Shown here one piece after another: positions 45,515-54,619 of a stretch of 64,000 nt of DNA. The translations under genes and the position numbers were made by a program. The notes beneath the pieces were generated by a model. The model was not told where the DNA came from and searched no databases. It saw only the letters and a program-made list of their open reading frames with translations. Position 1 is the first letter of the stretch. Every line of letters begins with the position of its first letter. The DNA is from Thermotoga sp. KOL6 (GTDB lineage Bacteria; Thermotogota; Thermotogae; Thermotogales; Thermotogaceae): contig NZ_LNDE01000001.1 of NCBI RefSeq assembly GCF_002866025.1, positions 62,001-126,000 on the forward strand, written 5' to 3'.

Positions 45515-47404
45515 TTAAGACACCTTGGCACCAGGTGTGATCTCTCCATCTACTGTTAAAAGTCTCAGTGTATCGTTCGATTTCGCTGCAAGTAACATTC
45601 CTTGAGATTCGATTCCCATGAGTTTGGCTGGTTTCAAATTTGCAACGACAATAATGGTTTTACCCACAAGCTCTTCTGGTTTATAATATTCGGCTATTCC
45701 TGCAACTATTTGTCTTCTTTCCGTTCCGAGATCAACAATCAACCTTATGAGTTTTTTAGAGTTCGGCACTTTCTCTGCTTCAAGTACTTTTGCGGTTCTC
45801 AAGTCTACTCTTGCAAAATCATCTATGGTGATCAGATTTTCCCCAACCGACACAGTTTCCACCACCTTTTTAAATGTCTTAGTATCTATCTTTTTGAAGA
45901 GAGGGTCCCCATGAGTCACGTTAGATCCCGATTTCAATACCCCCCAAGTCTCCAGGTGCTCCTGGGAAGGTTTCTCATCGAACGAAACTCTCCTGAAAAC
46001 CTCTTCAGAGGTATCGGGCATCATAGGAAGTGTCATGAGTGCTACTTTGAAGACAGCCTCGAGAGAGTTGTAGAGAACGGTGTTCAATCTTTCGATCTTT
46101 CCTTCTTTACTCAGAACCCACGGTTTGGTGTCGTTGAAGTATTTGTTAATGTCTGCTATGAACTCCCAAACTTTATCCAGGGCTTCGGTGAGTCTGTAAG
46201 AATCCATGAGACTGTAATAATTTCCTTTCGTTTCGAGAAATCTTTCTTTTATCCATCTGTCAATGCTCTCTTCTTTTGAAGGTTTTGGAAGTTTTCCGCC
46301 GAGGTACTTATTTATCATCGCTGTGATCCTGTGTAAGAGATTTCCATAATCGTTTGCAAGATCTGAGTTTAATCTGTGAACCAACCTTTCTTCCGAGAAA
46401 TCTCCGTCCTTTCCGAAAACAATATCCCTTATCAAGTAGTATCTAACCACGTCGTTTCCATAACGGTTGACAAAAAATCGTGGATCTATGGCATTTCCAA
46501 GTGATTTACTGATCTTTTGGCCGTTCACAGTGAGCCAACCATGAGCAAAAACCTTTTTCGGAAGTGGCAATCCGACCGACATCAACATAGCAGGCCAAAT
46601 AATAGAATGAAATCTATTTATCTCCTTTCCTATAAGGTGTAGATCGGCAGGCCACCATTTGTTGAACATTTCATCGTTCCACCCATATCCGATCGCGGAA
46701 ACGTAGTTTATAAGAGCATCCACCCAAACGTAGATCACGTGATCAGGGTCGTCTTCCACAGGAACCCCCCATTTGAACGACGTCCTGGTGATACTCAAAT
46801 CCTTGAGTCCACCCTCCAGTATCTTCAGCATTTCGTTTCGGCGAAAATCGGGTTCCACGAAGTCAGGATGTTCCTCGTAGTATTTCAGAAGAGCATCTCT
46901 GTATTTGGAAAGCCTGAAGAAGTAATTTTCCTCCTCTACCCACTTGACAGGTCTTTTACATTCAGGACAGAAACGCTCATCACCGTCTTTTATAACCTCA
47001 TCATCGTTCCAAAAAGTCTCGCACGGGACACAATACCATCCTTTATAAACGCCTTTGTAAACGTCTCCGTTTTCTTTCATTTTCGCAACGAATTTCTGAA
47101 CAGTTTTCATGTGTGTCTCATCTGTAGTCCGAATGAAATAATCGTTGGTGATTTTCAATTCTTTCCACAATTGTTTAAATTTTTCTGCAAGTTCATCACA
47201 AAATTCTTGAGGATCTTTTCCCGCTTTTTGAGCAGCTTGCAAGACCTTTTGTCCATGTTCATCGGTACCGGTCAGAAAGAAAACATCGTATCCCATGAAA
47301 CGTTTGTAACGAGCGATGATATCAGCTACAATAGTGGTATAGGCGCTTCCTATATGCGGTTCGGAGTTCACATAATATATGGGAGTAGTGATGTAGAATT
47401 TCAA
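45515..47404 (-). CDS. metG: Methionyl-tRNA synthetase
   Basis: 629 residues. HIGH motif HIGSAYT, the zinc-knob cysteines CVPC and CPEC, and KMSKS motif KISKSLGN are present. A C-terminal OB-fold tRNA-binding domain (FARVDLRTAKVLEAEKVPNSKKL) completes the bacterial form. TTG 47404 lies 7 nt after AGGAGG. It is the first gene of the long minus-strand operon. Confidence 0.98.
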   Translation of the reverse strand: MKFYITTPIYYVNSEPHIGSAYTTIVADIIARYKRFMGYDVFFLTGTDEHGQKVLQAAQKAGKDPQEFCDELAEKFKQLWKELKITNDYFIRTTDETHMKTVQKFVAKMKENGDVYKGVYKGWYCVPCETFWNDDEVIKDGDERFCPECKRPVKWVEEENYFFRLSKYRDALLKYYEEHPDFVEPDFRRNEMLKILEGGLKDLSITRTSFKWGVPVEDDPDHVIYVWVDALINYVSAIGYGWNDEMFNKWWPADLHLIGKEINRFHSIIWPAMLMSVGLPLPKKVFAHGWLTVNGQKISKSLGNAIDPRFFVNRYGNDVVRYYLIRDIVFGKDGDFSEERLVHRLNSDLANDYGNLLHRITAMINKYLGGKLPKPSKEESIDRWIKERFLETKGNYYSLMDSYRLTEALDKVWEFIADINKYFNDTKPWVLSKEGKIERLNTVLYNSLEAVFKVALMTLPMMPDTSEEVFRRVSFDEKPSQEHLETWGVLKSGSNVTHGDPLFKKIDTKTFKKVVETVSVGENLITIDDFARVDLRTAKVLEAEKVPNSKKLIRLIVDLGTERRQIVAGIAEYYKPEELVGKTIIVVANLKPAKLMGIESQGMLLAAKSNDTLRLLTVDGEITPGAKVS

Positions 47405-47436
47405 GATGTCACCTCCTGTTCTGCCTTATCTATTCA

Positions 47437-47446
47437 ATGATATCAT
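47437..47446. promoter_or_regulatory. Palindrome ATGATATCAT with divergent extended -10s
   Basis: In the 60-nt spacer between metG and the DUF4438 gene. Each strand reads TGA-TATCAT, an extended -10 with five of six matches, so one palindrome may serve both promoters. A regulator site is an alternative. Confidence 0.4.
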
Positions 47447-47464
47447 ATCGTGGAGGTGGTCTTT

Positions 47465-48316
47465 ATGCGAACCAACAAAGATAAAATCGTACGAATCTCG
47501 GTCATGGGCGAGATAGCTCCCGCTAAGATGCGTTCTCCTTACAGCATAACCACGGAAGGAACGGTGAAAGTAATACCGGTACTCGGCGGGATCACTTACA
47601 ACGTGAAAATTGGATATAGTGCTTACGGATGGGAAGGGGATCATGTGGAACCAGGAGTATCTGTTGCAGCGAGAAGAAAGGAAGAAGAAATTCCACTTAT
47701 GACGTTATCCTGCATAGGAAACGAAGCTGTTGTTATGTCTGGAGATGCGAAGGGCAGTAGAGGAATGGTAACAGGAAAACACGGTGGAGTTAACCACGTC
47801 ATAGTGCACTTCGAAGATGAGGTGTTGGAAAAACTCATGGTGGGCGATAAGATTCTAATAAAGGCGTGGGGACAGGGCTTAAAGTTAATCGACTATCCCA
47901 AAGTGAAGGTTATGAACGTAGATCCTGATCTTTTGGAAAGGATCGGTATAACTGAAGAAAATGGTAAATTACGAGTACCAGTCGTGGCTAAGATTCCTGC
48001 CCACTTTATGGGGTCTGGAATCGGAGCATCGAGCAGTGCTTCAACGGATTACGATATAATGGCGTTGGATTCCAGAGAATTTGGTGTCGAAGATCTCAAA
48101 CTAGGAGACTTAGTGGCTATAATGAACCATGATAATTCCTATGGTGTGGGAAAATACAAGAGAGGATCGATTTCCATAGGGGTTGTTGTACACTCAGCAT
48201 GTGTATCGGCAGGGCATGGACCCGGAGTTGTTGTGATAATGACAGGAGAAGAATCGGTGTTGGTACCAGAGATAGCTGAAAAGTCGAATATTTCTGAGTG
48301 TTTGAACCTGAGGTGA
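47465..48316 (+). CDS. DUF4438-family protein
   Basis: About 283 residues starting MRTNKDKIVRISVMGEIAPAK. Long glycine-rich segments (GWEGDHVEPGVS, GGVNHVIVHF, HFMGSGIGASSSA) mark a family I remember as DUF4438, with a T. maritima structure (TM1086) but no known reaction. GGAGG lies about 9 nt before ATG 47465. It opens the 19-gene plus-strand run. Confidence 0.8.
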   Translation: MRTNKDKIVRISVMGEIAPAKMRSPYSITTEGTVKVIPVLGGITYNVKIGYSAYGWEGDHVEPGVSVAARRKEEEIPLMTLSCIGNEAVVMSGDAKGSRGMVTGKHGGVNHVIVHFEDEVLEKLMVGDKILIKAWGQGLKLIDYPKVKVMNVDPDLLERIGITEENGKLRVPVVAKIPAHFMGSGIGASSSASTDYDIMALDSREFGVEDLKLGDLVAIMNHDNSYGVGKYKRGSISIGVVVHSACVSAGHGPGVVVIMTGEESVLVPEIAEKSNISECLNLR

Positions 48317-48320
48317 GAAG

Positions 48321-48989
48321 ATGTTTCCACTCTACGATATTCTTCCGAGTAGAAAGAAACCGTACGTGACCGTTGCTTTGATTCTGATAAACATAGTTGT
48401 TTTTGTCTACCAACTTACATTGGGTGACAGAGAGCTTCTCGTCTTCATGTACAAATACGGATTGGTACCGGCACGTTATACGGTTGACAGAGTGAGGGAA
48501 GCATTGGGATTCTCTCTCTTCCCTTTCATAAGTCATATGTTTCTCCACGGTGGCTTCTGGCATATACTGGGTAACATGTGGTTCCTTTGGATTTTTGGAG
48601 ATAACACCGAAGACGAAATGGGTCACTTTGGTTACGCTCTCTTTTATTTATCGGCTGGCGTATTTGCCGCATTGGTTCAGTTTGCATTCTTTCTTCATTC
48701 AACAACCCCCATGATTGGGGCTTCTGGAGCTGTTTCTGGAGTGATGGGGGCTTATTTCGTGCTCTTTCCTTACTCGAGAATTGTGACACTCTTTCCGTTT
48801 TTCTTCTTTCTAACCCTAGTGGAAATCCCTGCTTTTTACTATCTTCTAATATGGTTTTTTATACAAGTCATGAACAGTCTTGTCGGAACGTATGGAGTTG
48901 CTTGGTGGGCACACATAGGAGGATTTGTCTATGGGATGTTATGGGGGTATATTTTAAGGATGAAAAGAATACACAGGTACAGATATTGA
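48321..48989 (+). CDS. Rhomboid-family intramembrane protease
   Basis: 222 residues with about six transmembrane helices. The catalytic dyad is Ser in GASGAVSG and His in AWWAHIGGF; HMFLHGGFWHILGNMWFLWIFG is the conserved L1-loop region. It cuts membrane proteins within the bilayer. Substrates are unknown. GAGGTGAGAAG precedes the ATG. Confidence 0.93.
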   Translation: MFPLYDILPSRKKPYVTVALILINIVVFVYQLTLGDRELLVFMYKYGLVPARYTVDRVREALGFSLFPFISHMFLHGGFWHILGNMWFLWIFGDNTEDEMGHFGYALFYLSAGVFAALVQFAFFLHSTTPMIGASGAVSGVMGAYFVLFPYSRIVTLFPFFFFLTLVEIPAFYYLLIWFFIQVMNSLVGTYGVAWWAHIGGFVYGMLWGYILRMKRIHRYRY

Positions 48990-49008
48990 GAATCGGAGGA
49001 GAAGACGT

Positions 49009-49437
49009 ATGTCCAAAAGGAAAAATAAATACATAGTCGTTTTTGGATGTGGCAGGTTGGGAGCTCTTGTTGCAAATCTCGCCTCGGTAGAAGGACATAG
49101 CGTGGTCGTTGTGGACAAAAATGAGTATGCTTTTCACAGGTTGAATTCGGAGTTCTCCGGTTTTACAATAGTTGGAAATGCTGCAGAATTTGAAACACTC
49201 AAGGAAAGTGGCATGGAAAAAGCCGACATGGTTTTTGCCTTTACAAACGACGACAGTACGAATTTTTTCGTTGCGATGAACGCGCGATATATGTTTAACG
49301 TGAAAAATGTTGTAGCAAGAGTGTACGACCCTGAAAGGACTAGAATTTTCGAAGATAGTGGGATAAAAACGATATGTCCCGCCAATCTAATGATGGAGAG
49401 GATCAGGGAATACATCGTGGGGAGTGAGCAAGGTTGA
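49009..49437 (+). CDS. TrkA-N (RCK) subunit without TrkA-C
   Basis: 142 residues, just one Rossmann RCK domain (VVFGCGRLGALVANLA, VVVDKNEYA). There is no TrkA-C domain. It overlaps the next, longer TrkA gene by 4 nt, suggesting a mixed RCK ring gating the adjacent TrkH. Confidence 0.9.
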   Translation: MSKRKNKYIVVFGCGRLGALVANLASVEGHSVVVVDKNEYAFHRLNSEFSGFTIVGNAAEFETLKESGMEKADMVFAFTNDDSTNFFVAMNARYMFNVKNVVARVYDPERTRIFEDSGIKTICPANLMMERIREYIVGSEQG

Positions 49438-50090
49438 AGATAATCATCATAGGCGGTGAAACAACAGCCTATTATCTGGCACGATCCATGAGTTTTCGAA
49501 GGTACGGAGTTGTGATTATAAACAAGGATAAGGATCTGTGCGAGGAATTCGCCAAGAGATTGAAAGCTACAGTGATACACGGAGATGGCAGTCAAAAAGA
49601 AGTTCTCAGAGACGCAGAGATTTCAAAAAGTGATGTGGTAGTAGTTTTAACTCCAAGAGACGATGTCAATCTTTTCATATCCCAGCTGGTGATGAAAGAG
49701 TTCGGTGTGAGACGTGTGGTCAGCCTAGTGAACGATCCGGGAAATATCGAAATTTTCAAAAAGTTGGGGATCACAACCGTTCTGAATCTTACAACCCTGA
49801 TAACGAATACTATAGAAGCATTGATATTTCCTGAGGAGTTTTCAAGTATCATACCTTTAGAGCAAGGGATAGAATTTCTGAACGTAACGATAGATGAAAA
49901 CAATCCAATCGTTGGGAGAATGTTGAAAAATTTGAATCTTCCAAGAGAGAGTATCGTTGCAGCCATCGTGCGGGGAGGAGTTTTGGTGGTCCCAAGAGGT
50001 GATACAGAGATTCTTCCAGGTGACAAATTGTACGTGATCACTAATTCGGCGACAAAAGAGGAAGTGGAAAACATACTCCTTGGAAGGTGA
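49434..50090 (+). CDS. TrkA-like RCK subunit with TrkA-C
   Basis: 218 residues: TrkA-N (IIIGGETTAYYLARSM, with an atypical glycine loop GGETTA) and TrkA-C (LNVTIDENNPIVGRMLKNLNLP ... PGDKLYVITN). The TTG start at 49434 follows GGGGAG. Together with the 142-residue partner it should bind nucleotides and gate the K+ pore. Confidence 0.92.
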   Translation: MKIIIIGGETTAYYLARSMSFRRYGVVIINKDKDLCEEFAKRLKATVIHGDGSQKEVLRDAEISKSDVVVVLTPRDDVNLFISQLVMKEFGVRRVVSLVNDPGNIEIFKKLGITTVLNLTTLITNTIEALIFPEEFSSIIPLEQGIEFLNVTIDENNPIVGRMLKNLNLPRESIVAAIVRGGVLVVPRGDTEILPGDKLYVITNSATKEEVENILLGR

Positions 50091-50095
50091 AAGAA

Positions 50096-51595
50096 TTGGA
50101 AGATGTATTGGCCAGTACAAAGCACAGACTCAGAGTTTCGTTCTGGTACGTAGGGCAATTGCTTGCATGGTTTCCCGCCATTCTTCTATTGCCGGTTGTC
50201 TTCGTGATCTTCTATCCCGAAGAATGGAAATACATCACTGCGTTTCTTGTACCGGCTGTAGTTTCGTTCGTTTCAGGATACTTACTCAAAAAAATTTCTA
50301 AATTGAGCAATGGCCATGTAGTTGGCTACCAGGAAGGAGCAGTGATAGTTGTCACAACATGGATTGTGGCGATTTTGCTATCGGCTTCCCCGTTCATAAT
50401 TACCGGCTTTTTGAATTTTCACCAAGCGATTTTCGAGGCAACCAGCGGATGGACTACCACTGGTCTCACTATGTTCCCAGATGTTGAAAGTTTGCCACAT
50501 GTTCTTCTTGTCTGGCGAAGCATTATGCAGTTCATAGGGGGAGCTGGTTTCGCTGTGATAATGCTTGCTACACTTATAGGACCTCTCGGTGCTTCACTTT
50601 ACGGATCTGAGGGAAGGGTAGACAACATTCTTCCCAATGTGACACAATCCACAAAGGTGATAATGATCATATACGTGACGTATGCTGTGCTAGGAATGGT
50701 GCTTCTTCATCTTGCAGGCATGCCTTGGTTCGATGCTTTCAATCATTCACTCACTGCTCTTGCAACAGGTGGTTTCTCAGTAAAGAACACGAGCATAGGA
50801 TTTTATAACAGTGTTTCAATAGAAACGATAACGATCGTTTTAATGATCCTTGGAGGAACGGGATTTGGTATTCATTACACACTTTGGAAAGGTAACTTCA
50901 AAGCGTTTTTGAGAAACGGAGAACCATGGCTAATGGGAACAACCATTGTTCTTGCAACAGTTTTTTTGGTTCCCCATGCAAGTAAGGTGTTCCATGAAAA
51001 TGCTCTCAGATACACTATCTTTCAAGTAGTATCAGCGATTACAGGAACTGGATTCTCAAACACTGATCTCGTACCGTGGGTGGCTCTTTTTCCTTTAGGT
51101 GTGTTCTTACTCACTGTTATCATGATGCTCGGGGGTATGATGGATTCGACTGCCGGAGGTTTGAAACAATTCAGGGTGTTTGTAACTCTCAAATTATTGG
51201 TTCGAGCGATTCGAGATTTTGTGGGTCCAAGAAGAAAAGTAGGAAAGATCATGGTCTGGAAAGGAGAAAGCAGAAGGACGATCGATGAAAATATCATAAA
51301 GGATATGTTCATCTTTTTCGGTATATACGCTTTGACTTATTTACTTGGTACGTTGGTCCTCATGAGCTACGGATACGATCCTCTTGTCTCCATGTTCGAG
51401 TTCTCTTCCGCAATGAACGGTGTGGGGCTCTCCGTCGGCCTCACAAGTCCCGATCTCCCTGTTGGAGTTCTTTGGACAATGACTTTGGGAATGTTCCTCG
51501 GAAGATTGGAATTTCTCGTTGTCTTTTATGCGCTTGCGAGAATTATCAGAGATCTGAAAATTCTTCTAACGGAGAATGGAGGTGAAATCAATTGA
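50096..51595 (+). CDS. TrkH/KtrB-type potassium uptake membrane subunit
   Basis: About 499 residues with four pore-loop repeats: TSGWTTTGLT, LATGGFSV, ITGTGFSNTD and MNGVGLSVG. Each has the filter glycine. TTG 50096 fits the AAGG site better than GTG 50087, which overlaps it. It is followed immediately by hisS. Confidence 0.93.
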   Translation: MEDVLASTKHRLRVSFWYVGQLLAWFPAILLLPVVFVIFYPEEWKYITAFLVPAVVSFVSGYLLKKISKLSNGHVVGYQEGAVIVVTTWIVAILLSASPFIITGFLNFHQAIFEATSGWTTTGLTMFPDVESLPHVLLVWRSIMQFIGGAGFAVIMLATLIGPLGASLYGSEGRVDNILPNVTQSTKVIMIIYVTYAVLGMVLLHLAGMPWFDAFNHSLTALATGGFSVKNTSIGFYNSVSIETITIVLMILGGTGFGIHYTLWKGNFKAFLRNGEPWLMGTTIVLATVFLVPHASKVFHENALRYTIFQVVSAITGTGFSNTDLVPWVALFPLGVFLLTVIMMLGGMMDSTAGGLKQFRVFVTLKLLVRAIRDFVGPRRKVGKIMVWKGESRRTIDENIIKDMFIFFGIYALTYLLGTLVLMSYGYDPLVSMFEFSSAMNGVGLSVGLTSPDLPVGVLWTMTLGMFLGRLEFLVVFYALARIIRDLKILLTENGGEIN

Positions 51596-52851
51596 AATAC
51601 AAGAAGATAAAAGGTACAAATGATCTTTTTGGTGAAGACGTATGGTATTGGAGGTTTGTAGAGAATACTTTTAGAGAAGTTTGTGAAAGCTTTGGGATGG
51701 AGGAGATTAGAACCCCTATCTTTGAACAAACTGAACTCTTCATAAGGAGTGTCGGAGAAGAGTCCGATATTGTTCAGAAGGAAATGTACACCTTTCAAGA
51801 CAAAGCAGGGAGAAGCATAACGCTGAGGCCAGAAGGAACTGCTCCTGTTGTGAGAGCCTTTCTGGAGAATTCTCTGGTGAACAGGGGATTTCAGCAAAGG
51901 TATTATTACATAGGTCAAATGTTTCGTTATGAAAAACCTCAGTCTGGAAGGCTGAGACAGTTTCATCAAGTGGGATTCGAAATCATAGGTTCAGAATCTC
52001 CGAAGGCGGATTTCGAGATGATTCTGGCAGTTGATATCTTTTTGAAAAGATTAGGGCTCCGCAAATATTCTATTCACCTGAACTCTATAGGCTGCCCTGA
52101 GTGCAGAAAACAATATCGAGAGGTCCTTAAAGAATATTACAAGCAATATTTGGATGAACTTTGCGAGGATTGTAAGAGACGATACGAAAGGAACGTTCTC
52201 AGGCTTCTCGATTGTAAAGAGGATCAAAAATTCGCGCTGAACGCTCCAAAGAGTGTGGATTATCTCTGTGATAACTGCAAGAAGCATTACGAGAAATTGA
52301 AAGAGTATCTGAACACCTTCGAAATTGAATATGTGGAAGATCATACTCTCGTACGGGGTTTAGATTACTATACTCGAACGGTTTTTGAAGTGAGGCATGA
52401 AGGCCTCGGTGCACAGAACTCTATTGCCGGTGGTGGCAGATACGATGGTTTGTTTTCGGAGTTGGGAGGTTCTTCTATCCCTGCTCTGGGTTTTGCTGCC
52501 GGAATAGAGAGATTGGTGCTCGCCCTTAAATCAGAAGGTATAGAGGTTCCAGTAGAAAACGTCCACTATCTCTACGTTGCCACCATAGGCGAAAGAGCCT
52601 TCAAGGAAGGGGTGAGTTTGGCGATTGATCTAAGAAAAAAGGGATTCAGAGTAGATATGGACATCATGGAGAGAAAGCTCTCTGGACAATTGAAGCATGC
52701 AAACAGAATGGGAGCAAGGTATGTGATCATAATTGGTGACGAAGAGTTAGAAAAAGGAATCGTCATACTTCGAGATCTCGAAACGGGGGATCAGGTTGAG
52801 GTGGACAGACAGTTTGCTGTGGAATACATCTCTGAAAGAGTTTTGGAATAA
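51592..52851 (+). CDS. hisS: Histidyl-tRNA synthetase
   Basis: 419 residues, class II aaRS. Motif 2 (RYYYIGQMFRYEKPQSGRLRQFHQ), the histidine-specific RGLDYYTRTVFE, and motif 3 (ALGFAAGIERLVLAL) are visible. TTG 51592 lies about 9 nt after GGAGG and overlaps the trkH stop. Extra CxxC pairs (IGCPECRK, CEDCKR, CDNCKK) between motifs 2 and 3 look metal-binding. Confidence 0.98.
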   Translation: MKYKKIKGTNDLFGEDVWYWRFVENTFREVCESFGMEEIRTPIFEQTELFIRSVGEESDIVQKEMYTFQDKAGRSITLRPEGTAPVVRAFLENSLVNRGFQQRYYYIGQMFRYEKPQSGRLRQFHQVGFEIIGSESPKADFEMILAVDIFLKRLGLRKYSIHLNSIGCPECRKQYREVLKEYYKQYLDELCEDCKRRYERNVLRLLDCKEDQKFALNAPKSVDYLCDNCKKHYEKLKEYLNTFEIEYVEDHTLVRGLDYYTRTVFEVRHEGLGAQNSIAGGGRYDGLFSELGGSSIPALGFAAGIERLVLALKSEGIEVPVENVHYLYVATIGERAFKEGVSLAIDLRKKGFRVDMDIMERKLSGQLKHANRMGARYVIIIGDEELEKGIVILRDLETGDQVEVDRQFAVEYISERVLE

Positions 52852-52860
52852 TGCTATACT
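52832..52860 (+). promoter_or_regulatory. Candidate internal promoter at the end of hisS
   Basis: CTGAAA (52832-52837), 17-nt spacer and TATACT (52855-52860) preceded by TGC. It would start transcripts of the two nitrilase-like genes. Confidence 0.5.
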
Positions 52861-52878
52861 TGAAATGGGTGGGACAAA

Positions 52879-53400
52879 TTGAAAATTTTGGTAGGTTCAA
52901 CAGTTTCTTTGGAAGAGTTTGAAAGAGTCGATCTTTTCATTTCTTGGTTAGATATAATACCAAGCAACGCCAATTTTTCCGTTGTAGGAACGGAAAAATT
53001 CTTTATAGTGGGCAGGCAAGGAAAGGAGTGGAAAAAAGGATACGAATTCGGTATAGCGGATGTTGGATTGAAAGTTTTCGTGGTAGGGGGGGAACTCTCT
53101 CTTTATCCGGAAGCATTCTACATAGCTAAAGAAAGTGGAGCGAAGCTTCTCATCGGATTTTGTGACGTCCAAAATTTTGTAGATTTCAATTTCATCAAGG
53201 CAAAATTTTGGGCTCATACCCAAGAAACGGAAGTTGCATCGATAGCGCTTTTGAATTTCCAAGGTAAAGTTCACAACAACATTTACTTTCCTCTCGAAAA
53301 AACCAGGAATCGAACGGGTATCGTGGCGGAAGGTGTGGCACCCGTTTTTATCGAGTTTGAAGAAAATTCTTTCTCTTCAGGAGATTATAAAAATGTTTGA
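52879..53400 (+). CDS. Nitrilase-like protein lacking the catalytic Cys, first copy
   Basis: 173 residues; no close family recognised. The layout ELSLYPEAFYIAKESGAKLLIGF followed by KFWAHTQETEVASIALLNFQGKVHNN resembles the second half of a C-N hydrolase (C-x-D-x-x-FPE, then the TE-A-N stretch), but the position of the nucleophilic Cys reads Gly and the first half is very short. A non-catalytic or structural role is inferred. TTG 52879 has a weak GGGTGGGA site. Confidence 0.5.
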   Translation: MKILVGSTVSLEEFERVDLFISWLDIIPSNANFSVVGTEKFFIVGRQGKEWKKGYEFGIADVGLKVFVVGGELSLYPEAFYIAKESGAKLLIGFCDVQNFVDFNFIKAKFWAHTQETEVASIALLNFQGKVHNNIYFPLEKTRNRTGIVAEGVAPVFIEFEENSFSSGDYKNV

Positions 53401-54223
53401 GAATCTATTTTGGAGGATGGCAAGAAAGAAGCTTGTCCCAAAGAGAAAAATTTCAAGAACACACCGTGAAAGAAACGGTGTGAAAAGGGTGGTTTGTGTT
53501 TCGTTCCCTCTGAATCAAACGTTCAGGTCCGCTGACGAATTCATAGATTCTCTCATGGAAATCATAAAGGAAGATTTGTTCTTTATCGATCTTTTGATAT
53601 TTCCAAGACTAACTGGTAATCTCCTTATGGGCGTTTTTCCTTTCAAAACCGGAAAATTCGAAAAGCTAGAACCTTTCTATACGGATCTGCTTCGTTACAT
53701 ATCAAGAAATTTAAATGTTCCTGTGATATCACCTGGTGTGGAAACTTTCAAGATGCTTTCTGATGTCCTTGTGGTGAGAAATGGAGAAATCGTAAAAAGA
53801 TACATTCCACAAAGCAAACGAGTAATCGTAGACCTGGGAAATTGGTTCGTATCGATCCTTGGAAAAGAGGATATCTTCTCCTCCAAGGTCTTGAGACCTA
53901 TGGTAGAAAAAGAGGTGTTCACATTCATACACTTCGATTTGGAAACAGAAGAGAAAGACTGGTGGGAAGAAAAGAAAGGATTATGGGCCAGGTCCCAAAG
54001 TCTTGAAGTATTCGGTGTGAAACTTTCTCCTAGAGGGACATTTTTCAACAATTCGTATCACGGAAAGAGTTACATAAGTGCTCCAATACCTCTAACTCCA
54101 AATTTGACAGGTTTTTTGCGGCAGAATGGTGGTGTAAAGATATCCGCTGATCTCGAAATCAATCTTCTAAAAGAGAGAAGACATAAGATAGATGCAGTGA
54201 GGTATTTTCTGTTCAGAAGGTGA
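53393..54223 (+). CDS. Nitrilase-like protein lacking catalytic residues, second copy
   Basis: About 276 residues from ATG 53393, which overlaps the previous stop. IIKEDLFFIDLLIFPRLTG matches the nitrilase LIVFPE strand but with Arg for the catalytic Glu. LWARSQSLEVFGVKLSPRG resembles the ARAxEN segment, and HGKSYISAPIP the GxSxIxxP end. No Cys occupies the nucleophile spot. The two adjacent genes look like tandem degenerate members of the same superfamily. Confidence 0.5.
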   Translation: MFENLFWRMARKKLVPKRKISRTHRERNGVKRVVCVSFPLNQTFRSADEFIDSLMEIIKEDLFFIDLLIFPRLTGNLLMGVFPFKTGKFEKLEPFYTDLLRYISRNLNVPVISPGVETFKMLSDVLVVRNGEIVKRYIPQSKRVIVDLGNWFVSILGKEDIFSSKVLRPMVEKEVFTFIHFDLETEEKDWWEEKKGLWARSQSLEVFGVKLSPRGTFFNNSYHGKSYISAPIPLTPNLTGFLRQNGGVKISADLEINLLKERRHKIDAVRYFLFRR

Positions 54224-54229
54224 AAAGAG

Positions 54230-54616
54230 TTGGTTTTTCTTTATTTCGATGGATCAAGTAAACCCAACCCCGGGAAAATGAGAATAGGTTTTGTCATATT
54301 GGATGAAAACGGAAACGTCTTGAAAAGATGCTCGAAAACTCTCGCCTATGGAACCAACAACATGGCGGAGTATTTAGCTCTCTTGGAAGGGCTGGAAGAG
54401 GTATTGAGATTTGGAGAAAAAGAAGTGGTAGTTCGAGGAGATTCTCGACTTGTGATAAAGCAATTGAAAAATGAATACAAAGTGAAATCAGAGAATTTGA
54501 AACCAATCTATGAAAAAGTAAAGAACATCTTGAAAAAATTTGAGCGTGTTCACCTTGAGTGGGTAAGCGAGAAAGAGAACAAACTAGCACACGATCTTGC
54601 AAACATGGAGGTGTAA
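54230..54616 (+). CDS. Ribonuclease H-like protein
   Basis: 128 residues. DGSSKPNPG (first Asp), NMAEYLALLEGL (Glu), VRGDSRLVIKQL (second Asp) and a late Asp in LAHDLAN make a complete four-acid site. It cuts RNA in RNA-DNA hybrids. It lacks the basic handle of E. coli RNase HI, as in the archaeal-type (Sto-like) enzymes. TTG 54230 lies 9 nt after AGAAGG. Confidence 0.9.
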   Translation: MVFLYFDGSSKPNPGKMRIGFVILDENGNVLKRCSKTLAYGTNNMAEYLALLEGLEEVLRFGEKEVVVRGDSRLVIKQLKNEYKVKSENLKPIYEKVKNILKKFERVHLEWVSEKENKLAHDLANMEV

Positions 54617-54619
54617 AAC

